Part shown: positions 1 through 8,091 of the stretch, one piece after another | Layout of the letters: each line of letters opens with the position of its first letter | Position numbering within the stretch: the stretch's first letter is position 1 | Origin: Streptomyces jumonjinensis | Lineage (GTDB): Bacteria > Actinomycetota > Actinomycetes > Streptomycetales > Streptomycetaceae | Assembly (NCBI RefSeq): GCF_009600885.1 | Contig: NZ_VCLA01000170.1 | Coordinates: 21,804-85,803, forward strand | Reading direction: 5' to 3' | Length of the DNA: 64,000 bases | The notes under the pieces: model-generated | Databases searched by the model: none | What the model was told of the DNA's origin: nothing | Seen by the model: the letters and a program-made list of their open reading frames with translations, nothing else | Made by a program: the position numbers and the translations under genes

Positions 1-3000
1 CGTAGGTGGTGACCCGGCCGTCGACCATCTCCGTTTTGAGCAGTCCGCGCCGGTCGTACTGGTGGATCAGCTCGCTCTCCGGGCCGGCGGCGTGGGTCAG
101 GCGTCCGGCCGGGTCGTAGGCGTAGGTCGTCACCTGCCCCGCCGCGTCCTTGCGGAGTACCCGGCCGAGGGGGTCGCGCAGGAAGGCGATCTCTGCGCCG
201 AGGGCGTCGGTACGGCTGGTGACCTGTCCGGCTGCGTCGAGGGCGTAGGTGAGGACGCGTCCGTCGAAGTCGGTCTCCGACGTCAGGCGTCCGGCCTGGT
301 CATAGGCGTAGGACCAGGTGAGGCCCTGGGGGTTGGTGACCTGTGTCAGACGGAGCCCGGCGTCGTGGGCGAACTCGTAGCGGACCCCGTCAGGGTTGGT
401 GCGGACGCTCAGGAGATCGAAATGGGTGTAGGCGAAGCGGGTGGTCTGGCCCAGTGGGTCGGTGTGGCTGGTGCAGTTGCCCTCGCCGTCGTACGTCCAG
501 GACTCGGTCGAGCCATCGGGTCTCGTCCGGAGTGACAGCTCGCCGTCGGCGCTCCATTCGAGGGCGGTGGTCTGGCCGAGGGCGTCCGTGACACGTACGG
601 CGCGGCCGAAGGCGTCGTAGGTGTGACGGATGGTGCCGCCGAGGGGATCGACGACCTCGATGGGCAGCCCCGCCCGGTCGCAGCGGACCGTGGTCACGGC
701 GCCCAGCGGGTCGGTGACCGAGACGAGCCGGCCGCTGTCGTCGTAGACGTACGCCGTCCGGTTCCCGGCGTGGTCAGTGGCCGAGGTCCGGTTGCCGCGT
801 TCGTCGTACTCCTGCTGCCAGCGGACGCCGTCCGGGCCGGTGAACTCTGTGACCAGCCCGAACTCATCACGCACTCCGCGTGCTTCGCTGCCGTCGGGGC
901 GGGTGACGGCGGTGGGCCGGCCGTTCTCGTCGTAGGTGTAGGCGGTGGTGCGGCCGAGCGGGTCGGTGCGGGTGAGTTGGTTGCCGCGGGTGTCGTAGGT
1001 GTGGCGGGTGGTGTGGCCGAGGGGGTCGGTGGTGGCCAGGACGCGGCAGCCGTCGCCGATGAGGTGGCGGGTGGTGTGGCCCTCGGCGGTGGTGAGGGTG
1101 GTGGTGCGGTGGCCGGTGGCGGGATCGGGGTCGCTGTAGGAGAGGGTGAGCCGGAAGTGACCGGCCTCGCCGCCTTCGGCGATCACGCGGTGCCGGTCGT
1201 CGTAGGCGTAGTCGTAACGGCTGTCATTGGAGTCGATCCAGGCCGTGACCCGGTGGTGCTCGTCGTACTCGAAGGTGAGAACGGCGCCGGAGGGCTTGGT
1301 GACGGTGGTGAGGTCGCCGTCGGTGTAGCCGTACGTCCGTACCGGGTGGATCTCGTCGCCGTCGACCAGACAGAGGCCGGTCAGCCGGCCGTCGGCGGTG
1401 GTGAGCGCCAGGTGGTAGCCGGCGGAGTGGACGAGGGCGAGGGGGGTGCCGTCGTCGGTGCGGTCGATGGTGATGGTGTTCTGGTTGCGGTCGCTGATCT
1501 GGACGAGCCAGGCGCGGCCGTCGTCGCCGGGGCCGGTCCCGGGCGGTGCAGTGAAGTGGCGTATATGTCCGGTTTCGGGGCCGGTGATCGTGTAGTCGCC
1601 GTTCGCGTCCCGTGCCAGCCGATCGCGAGCTGTCCCGTTCTCGGGGAGGGTGGGGACCCCGGGGACGGGGTGGGGGTAGGCGATGAGACGGCCGTCGGCG
1701 GTGATGTGGATGACGCCGGCCGCGTCGATCTCCAGGCGTTCGTCGACGGTGGAGGACCAGGAGGGGCCGAGGAAACGTCCCTGGGTGTAGCCGGATTCGA
1801 CACGGCGGGTGAAGGCGAGGGGAAGGGTGCCGGGGAGGACGACATCGGTCTGGGGGAGGAACATCCGGCCGGTCGCGAGGTCGACGGGGTCGGTGCCGGT
1901 GGTGGTCTTGTCGTCGTCGGTACGGTTGCTGGTCCCCGGCGGCGCGTCGTCGACCGCCCGGCGGGCGCCTGCGAGATCGGCGGCCTCCTTCGCGACCCGG
2001 GTGACCTTGACACCGGCTCCGGCGCCGCCGGTCGCGGCGGTCAGCAGCAGATCGGGGACGAGCCGGCCGAGCCCTTCGGCGGGGTCCTTCATGAACCCGT
2101 CGATCATCTGCTTGCCCGCGCCCCAGGGGTCATTGGCGACCATGACCAGCCCGGCGGCCGTGTTGTTGAGCGCGAGGGCGTACTCGGCGGGGTGGGTGAT
2201 GTTGTACGGGTCGACGGGGTTCACGCTGCGGACGAAGTTCACCAGCCCGGCGGTCCCCTTGACGATGCCCGCGCCGGCGTGGGTCTGAAGGATCTCGTAC
2301 TCGGCCAGGCCGTCCGCCATCTGCGCGGCGTACGACGGCTTGGGAGGCGCCGCGTCCCGTGCCGCGGCCACCGCGCCGCGGGCGGTCTCGGCGGCGGTGT
2401 TCCGCTGCTTCCGGGCCTCGGCGATGAGCTCCTGGGCCTCCTCCATCTGCGCCTTGCCCGGATCGGTGAACTCACCCGGCCTCGGCGGAAGCGATGAGGG
2501 ATCCCGCTGGTCGGCGGGCTGGGCGTTATAGCGGTCGGCGGCGCTGTTGTAGGCGTCGACCTTCGCCTTGTGCGCGTCCAGGGCGTCCTCGGACGCCTTC
2601 GTCCCGGCCTTCCACTTGTCGATCGCGGTCTGCGCCTGCCCCTGCGCCCACTCCACCGTCCCGGCGAAGGCTTCCAGCGCTCCGGCGGCCTTCCCGAACG
2701 CGTCCGCGCCCTTGAACCACTTCGGCGGCTCGATCTTCACCGTCGCCCGGAAGGCGTCCGCGGCCTGGCCCTTGAGCGCGGAGGAGTCCAGTCCGCCGAG
2801 GCCCTTGCCGACGTTGTCGAACGCCTTCTGGAGATCCTTGAGATGGGATGCGCTGGAGCGGAGCTTCGACGGCGATCCATGGACCAGTTTCGTCTTGTCC
2901 TCGCTCTGCCCGAGATCGAGCTCGTCGACCTGGGCGCCCATGCGGTTGGCGAGGGAGCGGGACTTGTCCCGGACCCAGTCGGAGCCGGACTCCCAGCCGA

Positions 3001-3130
3001 CGTCGTCGAGCCGGTCGGCGGTCCAGTCCCCGGCGTCCTCGACCCGGTCGCCGACCCACTCGGTCCCCTTCTCGATCGTGTTCTCCACCGAATCCGGCGT
3101 GAGATCACTGACGATGTCCCCGATGCCCAC
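1..3130 (-). CDS. RHS/YD-repeat secreted toxin-like protein (3' end outside window)
   Basis: Reading the minus strand from GTG at 3130 gives one open frame that leaves the window at base 1. The first ~250 residues are helical and charged with WVGD and DWTADRL stretches, like the WXG/ESX-type leaders of type VII-secreted polymorphic toxins. Near residue 410 is VDLATGRMF followed by a beta-rich segment (DUF6531-like). From about residue 510 on there are repeated YD motifs such as YAYDPAGRLT, typical of an RHS shell. The variable C-terminal toxin tip and any immunity gene lie beyond the window. The start is 3 bases after the stop of the preceding gene, so the three minus-strand genes look like one operon. 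Export and toxicity are inferred from the family. Confidence 0.8.
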   Translation of the reverse strand, partial: MGIGDIVSDLTPDSVENTIEKGTEWVGDRVEDAGDWTADRLDDVGWESGSDWVRDKSRSLANRMGAQVDELDLGQSEDKTKLVHGSPSKLRSSASHLKDLQKAFDNVGKGLGGLDSSALKGQAADAFRATVKIEPPKWFKGADAFGKAAGALEAFAGTVEWAQGQAQTAIDKWKAGTKASEDALDAHKAKVDAYNSAADRYNAQPADQRDPSSLPPRPGEFTDPGKAQMEEAQELIAEARKQRNTAAETARGAVAAARDAAPPKPSYAAQMADGLAEYEILQTHAGAGIVKGTAGLVNFVRSVNPVDPYNITHPAEYALALNNTAAGLVMVANDPWGAGKQMIDGFMKDPAEGLGRLVPDLLLTAATGGAGAGVKVTRVAKEAADLAGARRAVDDAPPGTSNRTDDDKTTTGTDPVDLATGRMFLPQTDVVLPGTLPLAFTRRVESGYTQGRFLGPSWSSTVDERLEIDAAGVIHITADGRLIAYPHPVPGVPTLPENGTARDRLARDANGDYTITGPETGHIRHFTAPPGTGPGDDGRAWLVQISDRNQNTITIDRTDDGTPLALVHSAGYHLALTTADGRLTGLCLVDGDEIHPVRTYGYTDGDLTTVTKPSGAVLTFEYDEHHRVTAWIDSNDSRYDYAYDDRHRVIAEGGEAGHFRLTLSYSDPDPATGHRTTTLTTAEGHTTRHLIGDGCRVLATTDPLGHTTRHTYDTRGNQLTRTDPLGRTTAYTYDENGRPTAVTRPDGSEARGVRDEFGLVTEFTGPDGVRWQQEYDERGNRTSATDHAGNRTAYVYDDSGRLVSVTDPLGAVTTVRCDRAGLPIEVVDPLGGTIRHTYDAFGRAVRVTDALGQTTALEWSADGELSLRTRPDGSTESWTYDGEGNCTSHTDPLGQTTRFAYTHFDLLSVRTNPDGVRYEFAHDAGLRLTQVTNPQGLTWSYAYDQAGRLTSETDFDGRVLTYALDAAGQVTSRTDALGAEIAFLRDPLGRVLRKDAAGQVTTYAYDPAGRLTHAAGPESELIHQYDRRGLLKTEMVDGRVTTY

Positions 3131-3133
3131 GGC

Positions 3134-3802
3134 TCAGCTCTCCCCGTCGCCCTGCTCTTGTTGCTGTTGCTGTTGCTGTTGCTGCTGTGCCCGCTCCGCC
3201 GGCGACGGCCCGAACGTCTCGTCCACCGCCCGGTCGAACTGCCCCTGATCGACCCCGACCAGATCGTTGATCGCGCTCGTACGCCGGCCGCCGATGCCCT
3301 CGGTCAGCACCGCCCGACCGGTGTCCTGCCACGTCTGGCCGGCCTCGTCCGCCGCCCGCTCGAACGACTCCCGGCTGTAGTCCGGGTCCAGATAGTCGGG
3401 CCTCAGTACATCGCCCCACTTCTGCCGGGTGATCTCGTCCTCGGAAGCGTGTGGATTCCCGACGGCCGCGTTCAGCGCGATCTTCATCGTGCCCTCGACG
3501 TACCGGTCCTCCTCCCACACCAGCCCGGCCGCCAGCCCCAGCTTCGCCGCGATCGTGTTCGCGTCCTGGACCAGGGCGCGTACGCCCCACTCCCAGCGCT
3601 CGCAGAAGTCCTCGAACTCCGTCGACAGGCCAGGGTGCCCGGCCTCCATCCCCGTCATCGACAGCTCCGAGAGCCCCTTGCCCATGAGCGACCCGGTGCC
3701 GGTGCCGATCTCTCCCAACTCGGCGATCGCGGCCCGCAGGCCCTGGGTGATCCGCTGGACGCTCTCCCTGCCGACGCCGAGATCCTCGGCTCCGCCCCCC
3801 AT
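3134..3802 (-). CDS. ESX-like helical partner protein with poly-Gln tail
   Basis: This 222-residue protein lies directly upstream of the RHS gene, and its ATG overlaps the preceding stop (ATGA), so translation is probably coupled. The N-terminal 90 residues are predicted amphipathic helices (RITQGLRAAIAELGEIG, then a WEWGVRALVQDANTIAAKLG segment), which resembles the WXG100-like proteins that accompany secreted RHS toxins. No catalytic motif is visible. The C-terminus carries ten consecutive glutamines encoded by CAA/CAG at 3158-3187, followed by EQGDGES. A role as secretion partner or chaperone of the RHS protein is inference from position only. Confidence 0.65.
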   Translation of the reverse strand: MGGGAEDLGVGRESVQRITQGLRAAIAELGEIGTGTGSLMGKGLSELSMTGMEAGHPGLSTEFEDFCERWEWGVRALVQDANTIAAKLGLAAGLVWEEDRYVEGTMKIALNAAVGNPHASEDEITRQKWGDVLRPDYLDPDYSRESFERAADEAGQTWQDTGRAVLTEGIGGRRTSAINDLVGVDQGQFDRAVDETFGPSPAERAQQQQQQQQQQEQGDGES

Positions 3803-4206
3803 CAGCCCCGACCTTCCACGTCCACGTCCACGGCTACCGTGTCCGGCACGATGCCCGCCACCGGCGGAAACAGCATCGATCCGGCCCCGTCCGCGACATT
3901 GACCGCCACCCCGGCGGGCGCCCCCAACGCCGGAACGACCTCATCCAGCAACCGGGCCCCGCGCACCTCGGCGAACTCCCACTCCCGCCCGGACTCCCCC
4001 CGGGCCGCCGCGAACCGCGCGAGCGCCTCCTGGTCGGTGAACCCGCAGACCCACCGCACCCCGCCGAACTCCGCCGTCCACAACCCCCCGCCGTCCAGGG
4101 GCACCAGCACCAGAGCCCGCCGCAACTCCCCGACCAACTCCCGAGGATCCCCCACCCCCGCCCGCCGCTCGGCGATCCGCGCCAGGAGATCCGCCCCCGC
4201 AGCCAT
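3802..4206 (-). CDS. SseB-like protein
   Basis: This is a 134-residue protein starting at ATG 4206 with AGGGGG upstream; a longer frame to 4254 lacks a good ribosome site. The order is an N-terminal helix (DLLARIAERRAG), two short strands with LVLVPLDGGGLWTAEFGGVR, and then WVCGFTDQEALARFAAA. This is the layout of SseB-family domains often found next to secreted RHS and ESX toxins in actinomycetes. Its stop overlaps the next start. No enzymatic motif is seen. It may help regulate, fold or neutralise the downstream products, but that is inferred from neighbourhood only. Confidence 0.6.
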   Translation of the reverse strand: MAAGADLLARIAERRAGVGDPRELVGELRRALVLVPLDGGGLWTAEFGGVRWVCGFTDQEALARFAAARGESGREWEFAEVRGARLLDEVVPALGAPAGVAVNVADGAGSMLFPPVAGIVPDTVAVDVDVEGRG

Positions 4207-4356
4207 GTCAGCGCCCCCTTCGATGGTCGAGACCCGATAGGCACCGTAGGACACCCGCGAGGAGGTCGGCCACCGGATCAGCGGCGGACCAGAGCGGCTC
4301 CTCGGCCACCGCTGCCGGGTGAGGCCCGGAAACGCCGGGCAGGGAGTGGTCGGTGC

Positions 4357-4578
4357 CTACCGCCGGCGTCCGATACCCAATACGACCAGCAGACCTGTCA
4401 GCAGTGCGCCGAGCGAGCCCGCCGTACTCCCGCCGTCCTGCTTTCCGAACACGACCAGAATCACGTACGCCCCGACGGCGATGGTGATCAGCAGGACGGC
4501 TACCCACCAGGGAACGGGCGGGTCTGCGTGGTGCCGCTGTTCCGGTTCGGAGGAGTCAGAGAGGGGATTCGATGTCAC
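4357..4578 (-). CDS. Small two-helix membrane protein
   Basis: This 73-residue protein has a polar N-terminus (about 22 residues), a first membrane helix (WWVAVLLITIAVGAYVILVV), a short polar loop (GKQDGGST) and a second hydrophobic stretch (LGALLTGLLVVLGIG) ending in RRR. The positive tail suggests a cytoplasmic C-terminus. It is separated from the SseB-like gene by 150 bases and could be the first gene of that minus-strand group. I do not recognise a family and no function can be assigned. Confidence 0.55.
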   Translation of the reverse strand: MTSNPLSDSSEPEQRHHADPPVPWWVAVLLITIAVGAYVILVVFGKQDGGSTAGSLGALLTGLLVVLGIGRRR

Positions 4579-4784
4579 CCGAGGAGCCTCCCGTTCAGCC
4601 CAGTCGCGCCCGGCGGCGATCGCCTCTGGATAGCGTCCCGGCAGTAGCCCAAAATGACTAGCCCATAAGGGCTATTGACATTGCATCTTGAACGAGATGC
4701 GGGATGGGTGATTTTTGGAGTCTGTACCGAGGCGGCACCCGCGCCGACCCGCCGGCCGCCGCCGGGCCGAGTACGACACCGAGT

Positions 4785-4920
4785 GAACCATCCCCGCAGG
4801 CGCGGGGCCGACGCGGACCGGCGCGACGCCGCACTCCTGATGCTCGAACCACCCCCGCAGGCGCGGGGCCGACCTCTGCGCCGCCACCGCTGTGCTGGCC
4901 TTCCTCGGACCACCCCCGCA
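4785..4920 (-). CRISPR. Remnant type I-E CRISPR array, two repeats plus one truncated
   Basis: Two 28-base repeats at 4785-4812 and 4846-4873 differ only at position 7 and are separated by a 33-base spacer (4813-4845). A second 33-base spacer (4874-4906) is followed by 14 bases (4907-4920) that match the repeat start with one mismatch. The 61-base period and the GCCCCGCG...CGGGG core with a GGTTC end on the minus strand match streptomycete type I-E repeats, so the array should be read leftwards. The truncated repeat is then on the leader side. There is no cas gene in the window. The 200 bases to the left are AT-richer and hold no gene I can support. Confidence 0.75.
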
Positions 4921-5138
4921 TCGGCAACGGCCCGGTCCTGTCCGACACGTACGGATTCCCCGGTTCCGAGAAGGACCTCCTCGGACGAGGACTCATCGGT
5001 GCCGGAGACGTCGGTCCGTACCAGGCGCGGCTCCTGCTGCACGCCCTGCTCGCCCAGGGCGCCGACGGGTCGGCGGTCCGCGAGACCTTCACCACCGCCT
5101 CCGCCCGCTGGCCCCACCTCTACAGGAGACACCCGCAC
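4921..5138 (+). pseudogene. C-terminal fragment of an asparaginase-like gene
   Basis: An open stretch directly after the truncated CRISPR repeat reads NGPVLSDTYGFPGSEKDL, then GRGLIGAGDVGPYQARLL and LHALLAQGAD. This strongly resembles the C-terminal end of bacterial L-asparaginases of the actinobacterial type (DTYGFPGSE, PYKARVLLH). There is no start, no active-site threonines and no upstream part; the preceding DNA is CRISPR. I read it as a remnant left by a deletion that joined the array to the end of an asparaginase gene. The family call is from memory of the motif, not from a search. Confidence 0.5.
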
Positions 5139-5598
5139 ACGCGTGCTCATGAGCTGACTGTCGGCCGTACCTTCGGCGTCACCTTCGACCACGGGGAGGA
5201 CTTCTTCGAGGCGCTGTCCACCTTCTGCCAGGACAACGGCGTACGGCAGGGCTACATCCCCTCGTTCATCGGAGCCTTCTCGGAGGCCGAGATCGTGGGT
5301 GCCTGTGAGGAGCTCGCTGACCCGGACGCACCGGTCTGGGCGAAGACGTACGTCACCAACGTCGAGGCGTTCGGTGCGGGCATCCTCGCCCATGACCCCG
5401 GCACCGGCGGGATACTCCCGCACATCCACGTCTCCGCCGGCTTGAAGGGCCCAGCCGGCCGACGGCAGGACGAGCCACCTCCTCAGTGCCAAGGTCCAGT
5501 TCCTCAGCGAGCTGCTGATCGTGGAGGTCATGTCGCCCACGATGACCCGGCCCCGGAACCCCGACCTCTACGACGTTCCGCTGCTCACGTTCGGCTGA
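5139..5598 (+). pseudogene. PPC (DUF296) domain DNA-binding protein, broken
   Basis: The frame from 5139 encodes HELTVGRTFGVTFDHGEDFF and continues through QGYIPSFIGAFSEAEIVG to ILPHIHVSAGLKG. This is a PPC/DUF296 domain with its conserved GxxPHIH metal-binding region. After about 5460 the homologous sequence continues in another frame as TSHLLSAKVQFLSELLIVEV and ends at TGA 5596-5598, so one base has been lost or gained. The codon where the family starts is ACG (5139-5141), ten bases after AGGAG, which suggests that an ancestral ATG was also lost. The gene is most likely dead; a sequencing error could explain the frameshift but not both lesions. Confidence 0.65.
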
Positions 5599-6208
5599 CC
5601 GGAAGGAGCCGGCGAAGCCAGGGGTGGCCTGGGGTAGTCACGTTGATCGCGTCTGCCAGCCAGGCGCGTGCCGGAGCGTCGAGCAGCGGCAGTACCGCTT
5701 CGAAGTCGGTCTCGTCTTTGTCCCGGGTGGCCTTCGCCTTGTAGAAGAGCTGCACCTCGGGCGTGAGATACGGGATGCCCGTCTCGCTCGTTTTCCCGAG
5801 TCGGTCGATCGGGAGCCGGATCTCCTGGGTGCGCCGCGAGACCCACTGAGTGCCCTCGGCCTCGTCCAGCATGAGCTGCACCGACCAGGGCGCCGCGGGT
5901 GTGCGGCGGCACCAGATGTCGTGGAGCGGCGGCCGAAGGACCTCACCAGGAGGCCACGGTCGCAGCTTCCCCCGGCCGGGCGGGTCCGCCACGAACAGGT
6001 CCCAACCGGACATGACTTCGCATACGCGGGCCTGGTCACGCCGGAGGACCAGGACATCGAGATCACCGTGCGGGCGTAGTTCACGACCGACCGCCAGCTC
6101 GATCGCGTATCCGCCGGCGATCCACCAGGGGAAGTCCGCCTTGGCGAAGATCGTGGCCACTTCCTCGGGATGATGCGGCACCCAGCGCCCCAACACGTCA
6201 TCACTCAC
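5585..6208 (-). CDS. Aminoglycoside adenylyltransferase-like nucleotidyltransferase
   Basis: This 207-residue protein from GTG 6208 has the nucleotidyltransferase core IAGGYAIELAVGR followed by HGDLDVLVLRRDQ. The G-Y and D-x-D residues are those that bind metal and NTP in the ANT(2'')-like family (Aminoglyc_resit fold). The C-terminal half has LTPEVQLFYKAK and RDKDETDFEAVLPLL, also typical of this family. It may adenylylate an aminoglycoside or another hydroxylated small molecule. The gene runs towards the PPC pseudogene and the two 3' ends overlap by 14 bases. Whether it confers resistance cannot be told from sequence; many chromosomal members in soil actinomycetes have unknown substrates. 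Confidence 0.75.
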   Translation of the reverse strand: MSDDVLGRWVPHHPEEVATIFAKADFPWWIAGGYAIELAVGRELRPHGDLDVLVLRRDQARVCEVMSGWDLFVADPPGRGKLRPWPPGEVLRPPLHDIWCRRTPAAPWSVQLMLDEAEGTQWVSRRTQEIRLPIDRLGKTSETGIPYLTPEVQLFYKAKATRDKDETDFEAVLPLLDAPARAWLADAINVTTPGHPWLRRLLPVSRT

Positions 6209-6567
6209 CTGCCCATACTTTCAGGGACGTGGCGGTCGGATGCGAAGGCAAGCGGGAGACGAACGCTTCGGACCAGAATTCTTGTGGCCCGTTCGTCCCG
6301 GGCTCATAAACGCCCATGGGCGGCAGGGGTACCGACGGCCGTCGTTGAGCTTGTAGCACCCCGGCCGTGTGGCCGGCCCCTCCCCCGGGTCCGCTTGGCG
6401 AAGGGGTTTCAGGCCTCGTACGCCTTCCGGTGGCATGCCGTTGCTCTGCCACGACTACGCCGGAGCCGGGAGAGATTTCCACTGACGTCACCCGCAGGAG
6501 GTCCGCCGTCCGATGGTCGCGTTGTGCAGGCGGGGCCGACGGCCGTCCTACGCGGACCAGGGGGGCG
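6209..6567. other. Intergenic region without a supportable gene
   Basis: These 359 bases have open frames on both strands but no homology I recognise and no convincing codon pattern. It should contain the promoter of the minus-strand nucleotidyltransferase. It also lies where the missing 5' part of the following kinase-like gene would be expected. A GGAGG at about 6498 is not followed by a suitable start. Confidence 0.4.
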
Positions 6568-7053
6568 ATGTTGTGGATGTGGTCGTCGGTGTGGCGGACG
6601 GCGGCCCAACTCGCCGCCTTCGACAGGTTCATGGTGATCGAAGCGACCCGCGTCGCCGAGGCCGCCGCGAACGGCAGGCAGCTCGTCATCCTCGACCGCT
6701 CCGTAGACACCCTCCTCGCCCACGCCTACGCCCTGGACGCCCTGTTCGGGTACGGCGTCCACCGCCAGCTCCGCGACCGGCTCGAAGCGCTCCCGTTCCT
6801 GCGCCCCGACCACACCCTCTACCTCGACGTACCGGCCGAGACGCTCCACCTCCGCCGGAAGACCGCTGGTCACACCGCCGCCGAGTCCGAGTACTTCCTC
6901 CACGAGCCCGGCTTCCTCCACCACGCCCGCGACTACTTCGTCCATACGCCCCGCCGGCCCGTGACGCGAGAGCTCACGGTTCTGGCCGCCGACGGGTGCC
7001 CGGACGAAGTCGCCCAGGCCGTGGAAGCCCTCGTCGCCTTCTGGGCGAGGTGA
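6568..7053 (+). pseudogene. Thymidylate-kinase-like protein lacking its P-loop
   Basis: From about residue 20 the product follows nucleoside-monophosphate or thymidylate kinase-like proteins: VAEAAANGRQLVILDRS (the DR-S motif), LRPDHTLYLDVPAETLHLRR (Walker-B-like strand plus lid arginines) and a C-terminal helix region. The N-terminal 40 or so residues with the GxxGxGK[ST] P-loop are absent, and no P-loop is found in any frame of the upstream 350 bases. Without it the protein cannot bind ATP in the usual way, so the gene is probably 5'-truncated. The ATG at 6568 is only the nearest in-frame start. The glycosyltransferase gene follows after 6 bases. Confidence 0.55.
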
Positions 7054-7059
7054 CCGCCG

Positions 7060-8091
7060 ATGCCCACCGCTCTCTTCGCCTGGCGCCGCACCCCGCCCCC
7101 TTTCCTCATCGGCGGCGCCGAGGTCACCCAGCAGCTCCTCGCCGAAGAACTTGCCGCCGCCGGCTGGCATGTCACCTACCTCGGCTCGCACGAGGCGCCC
7201 TGGGACGGAGCCACCCGGCTCCCCGACATGCGCGCCCACCTGGACAAGCATCGCGTCCCGTACGACGAGGAAGAAGGCGCCCTGCGCTACCGGTGGAACG
7301 GGGTCGAGTGTGCTGCATTGATGCAGAACAACGTAGAGCACGCGCTCGGGGGCCTCCTGGGCGCTCTCCGCCCCGACATCGTGTTCACCGCCCAGGAAGG
7401 CTCGGCGCGGCTGGCGGAACTGGCCAGTCCGACCACGCTCGTCGCCGGCCTGCTGCACTCCGTCTCCGCCACCGGCCTGGGGGTGCTCGCCGGCCGCCCC
7501 CACTACGGGCTGGCCGTGTCGGAGTGCGTCCGCGACCGAGCACCCCACACGCCCGGCACCCGTATCGGCGTCGTGTACCCTCCGTTCTCCTGCCCCGGAC
7601 CGGCCACGGACACGGCGCGCACCGCGGCCGTACTCATGGTCAACCCCATCCCCGCCAAGGGCTCCGAGCTGCTGCACCAGCTCATCCGTCTCATGCCTGA
7701 GCAGCGCTTCACCCTCGTCGAAGGCTGGTGGGACACCTCAGCCGACTTCGCGGCCTATCCGAACGCCACGTATGTGCCCCGCGTCTACGGCATGGAGCCG
7801 CTGTACCGCCGCCACCAACTGCTTCTGGTCCCGTCCACCGTGGAAGACGCCTTCCCCCGTGTGATCGTCGAGGCCGCCCTTCACGGCGTCCCGAGCATCG
7901 GCACCGAACGGGGCGGGATTCCCGAAGCCATCGGTGATGAGGGCATCGTCCTGCCCGTCACCGCTGGTCCCGAGGCGTGGGCGCGAGCGATCCGAGACGT
8001 CGACCACGAAGCGCTGGGGGAGCGGGCTCGGAGCAGAGCGGCACGGTTCACACGCCCGTGCCTGCCGGAGCTCCGGGAACTGGGGATCTAG
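7060..8091 (+). CDS. GT4-like glycosyltransferase
   Basis: This 343-residue GT-B fold protein has an N-terminal acceptor-domain signature, IGGAEVTQQLLAEELAAAGW, as in many GT4 enzymes. The C-terminal nucleotide-sugar domain is recognised by LLLVPSTVEDAFPRVIVEAA followed by HGVPSIGTERGGIPEAIG, where the E-x7-E type motif contacts the donor. It probably transfers a sugar from an NDP donor to an unknown acceptor in the cytoplasm. It follows the kinase-like remnant by 6 bases and converges with the phosphotransferase gene, overlapping it by 4 bases. The substrate is not predictable. Confidence 0.75.
   Translation: MPTALFAWRRTPPPFLIGGAEVTQQLLAEELAAAGWHVTYLGSHEAPWDGATRLPDMRAHLDKHRVPYDEEEGALRYRWNGVECAALMQNNVEHALGGLLGALRPDIVFTAQEGSARLAELASPTTLVAGLLHSVSATGLGVLAGRPHYGLAVSECVRDRAPHTPGTRIGVVYPPFSCPGPATDTARTAAVLMVNPIPAKGSELLHQLIRLMPEQRFTLVEGWWDTSADFAAYPNATYVPRVYGMEPLYRRHQLLLVPSTVEDAFPRVIVEAALHGVPSIGTERGGIPEAIGDEGIVLPVTAGPEAWARAIRDVDHEALGERARSRAARFTRPCLPELRELGI

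Noticed and set aside
623..2497. Long plus-strand open frame of 624 codons opposite the RHS gene
   Set aside because: It is antisense to a frame with clear YD repeats and shows only Gly/Val/Ala-rich shadow composition, as expected opposite high-GC coding DNA.
4724..4751. A further CRISPR repeat one period to the left of 4785
   Set aside because: Only a few scattered bases match, and the best match is out of phase by three bases.
5139..5598. An intact protein in the long plus frame from 4704 to 5744
   Set aside because: That frame runs through CRISPR repeats and asparaginase debris and leaves the PPC homology at about 5460, so it is a composite of unrelated pieces.
6209..6567. A hidden tRNA or P-loop segment upstream of the kinase-like remnant
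   Set aside because: The GTTCGTCC stretch does not fold into a cloverleaf, and no GxxGxGK motif appears in any frame.
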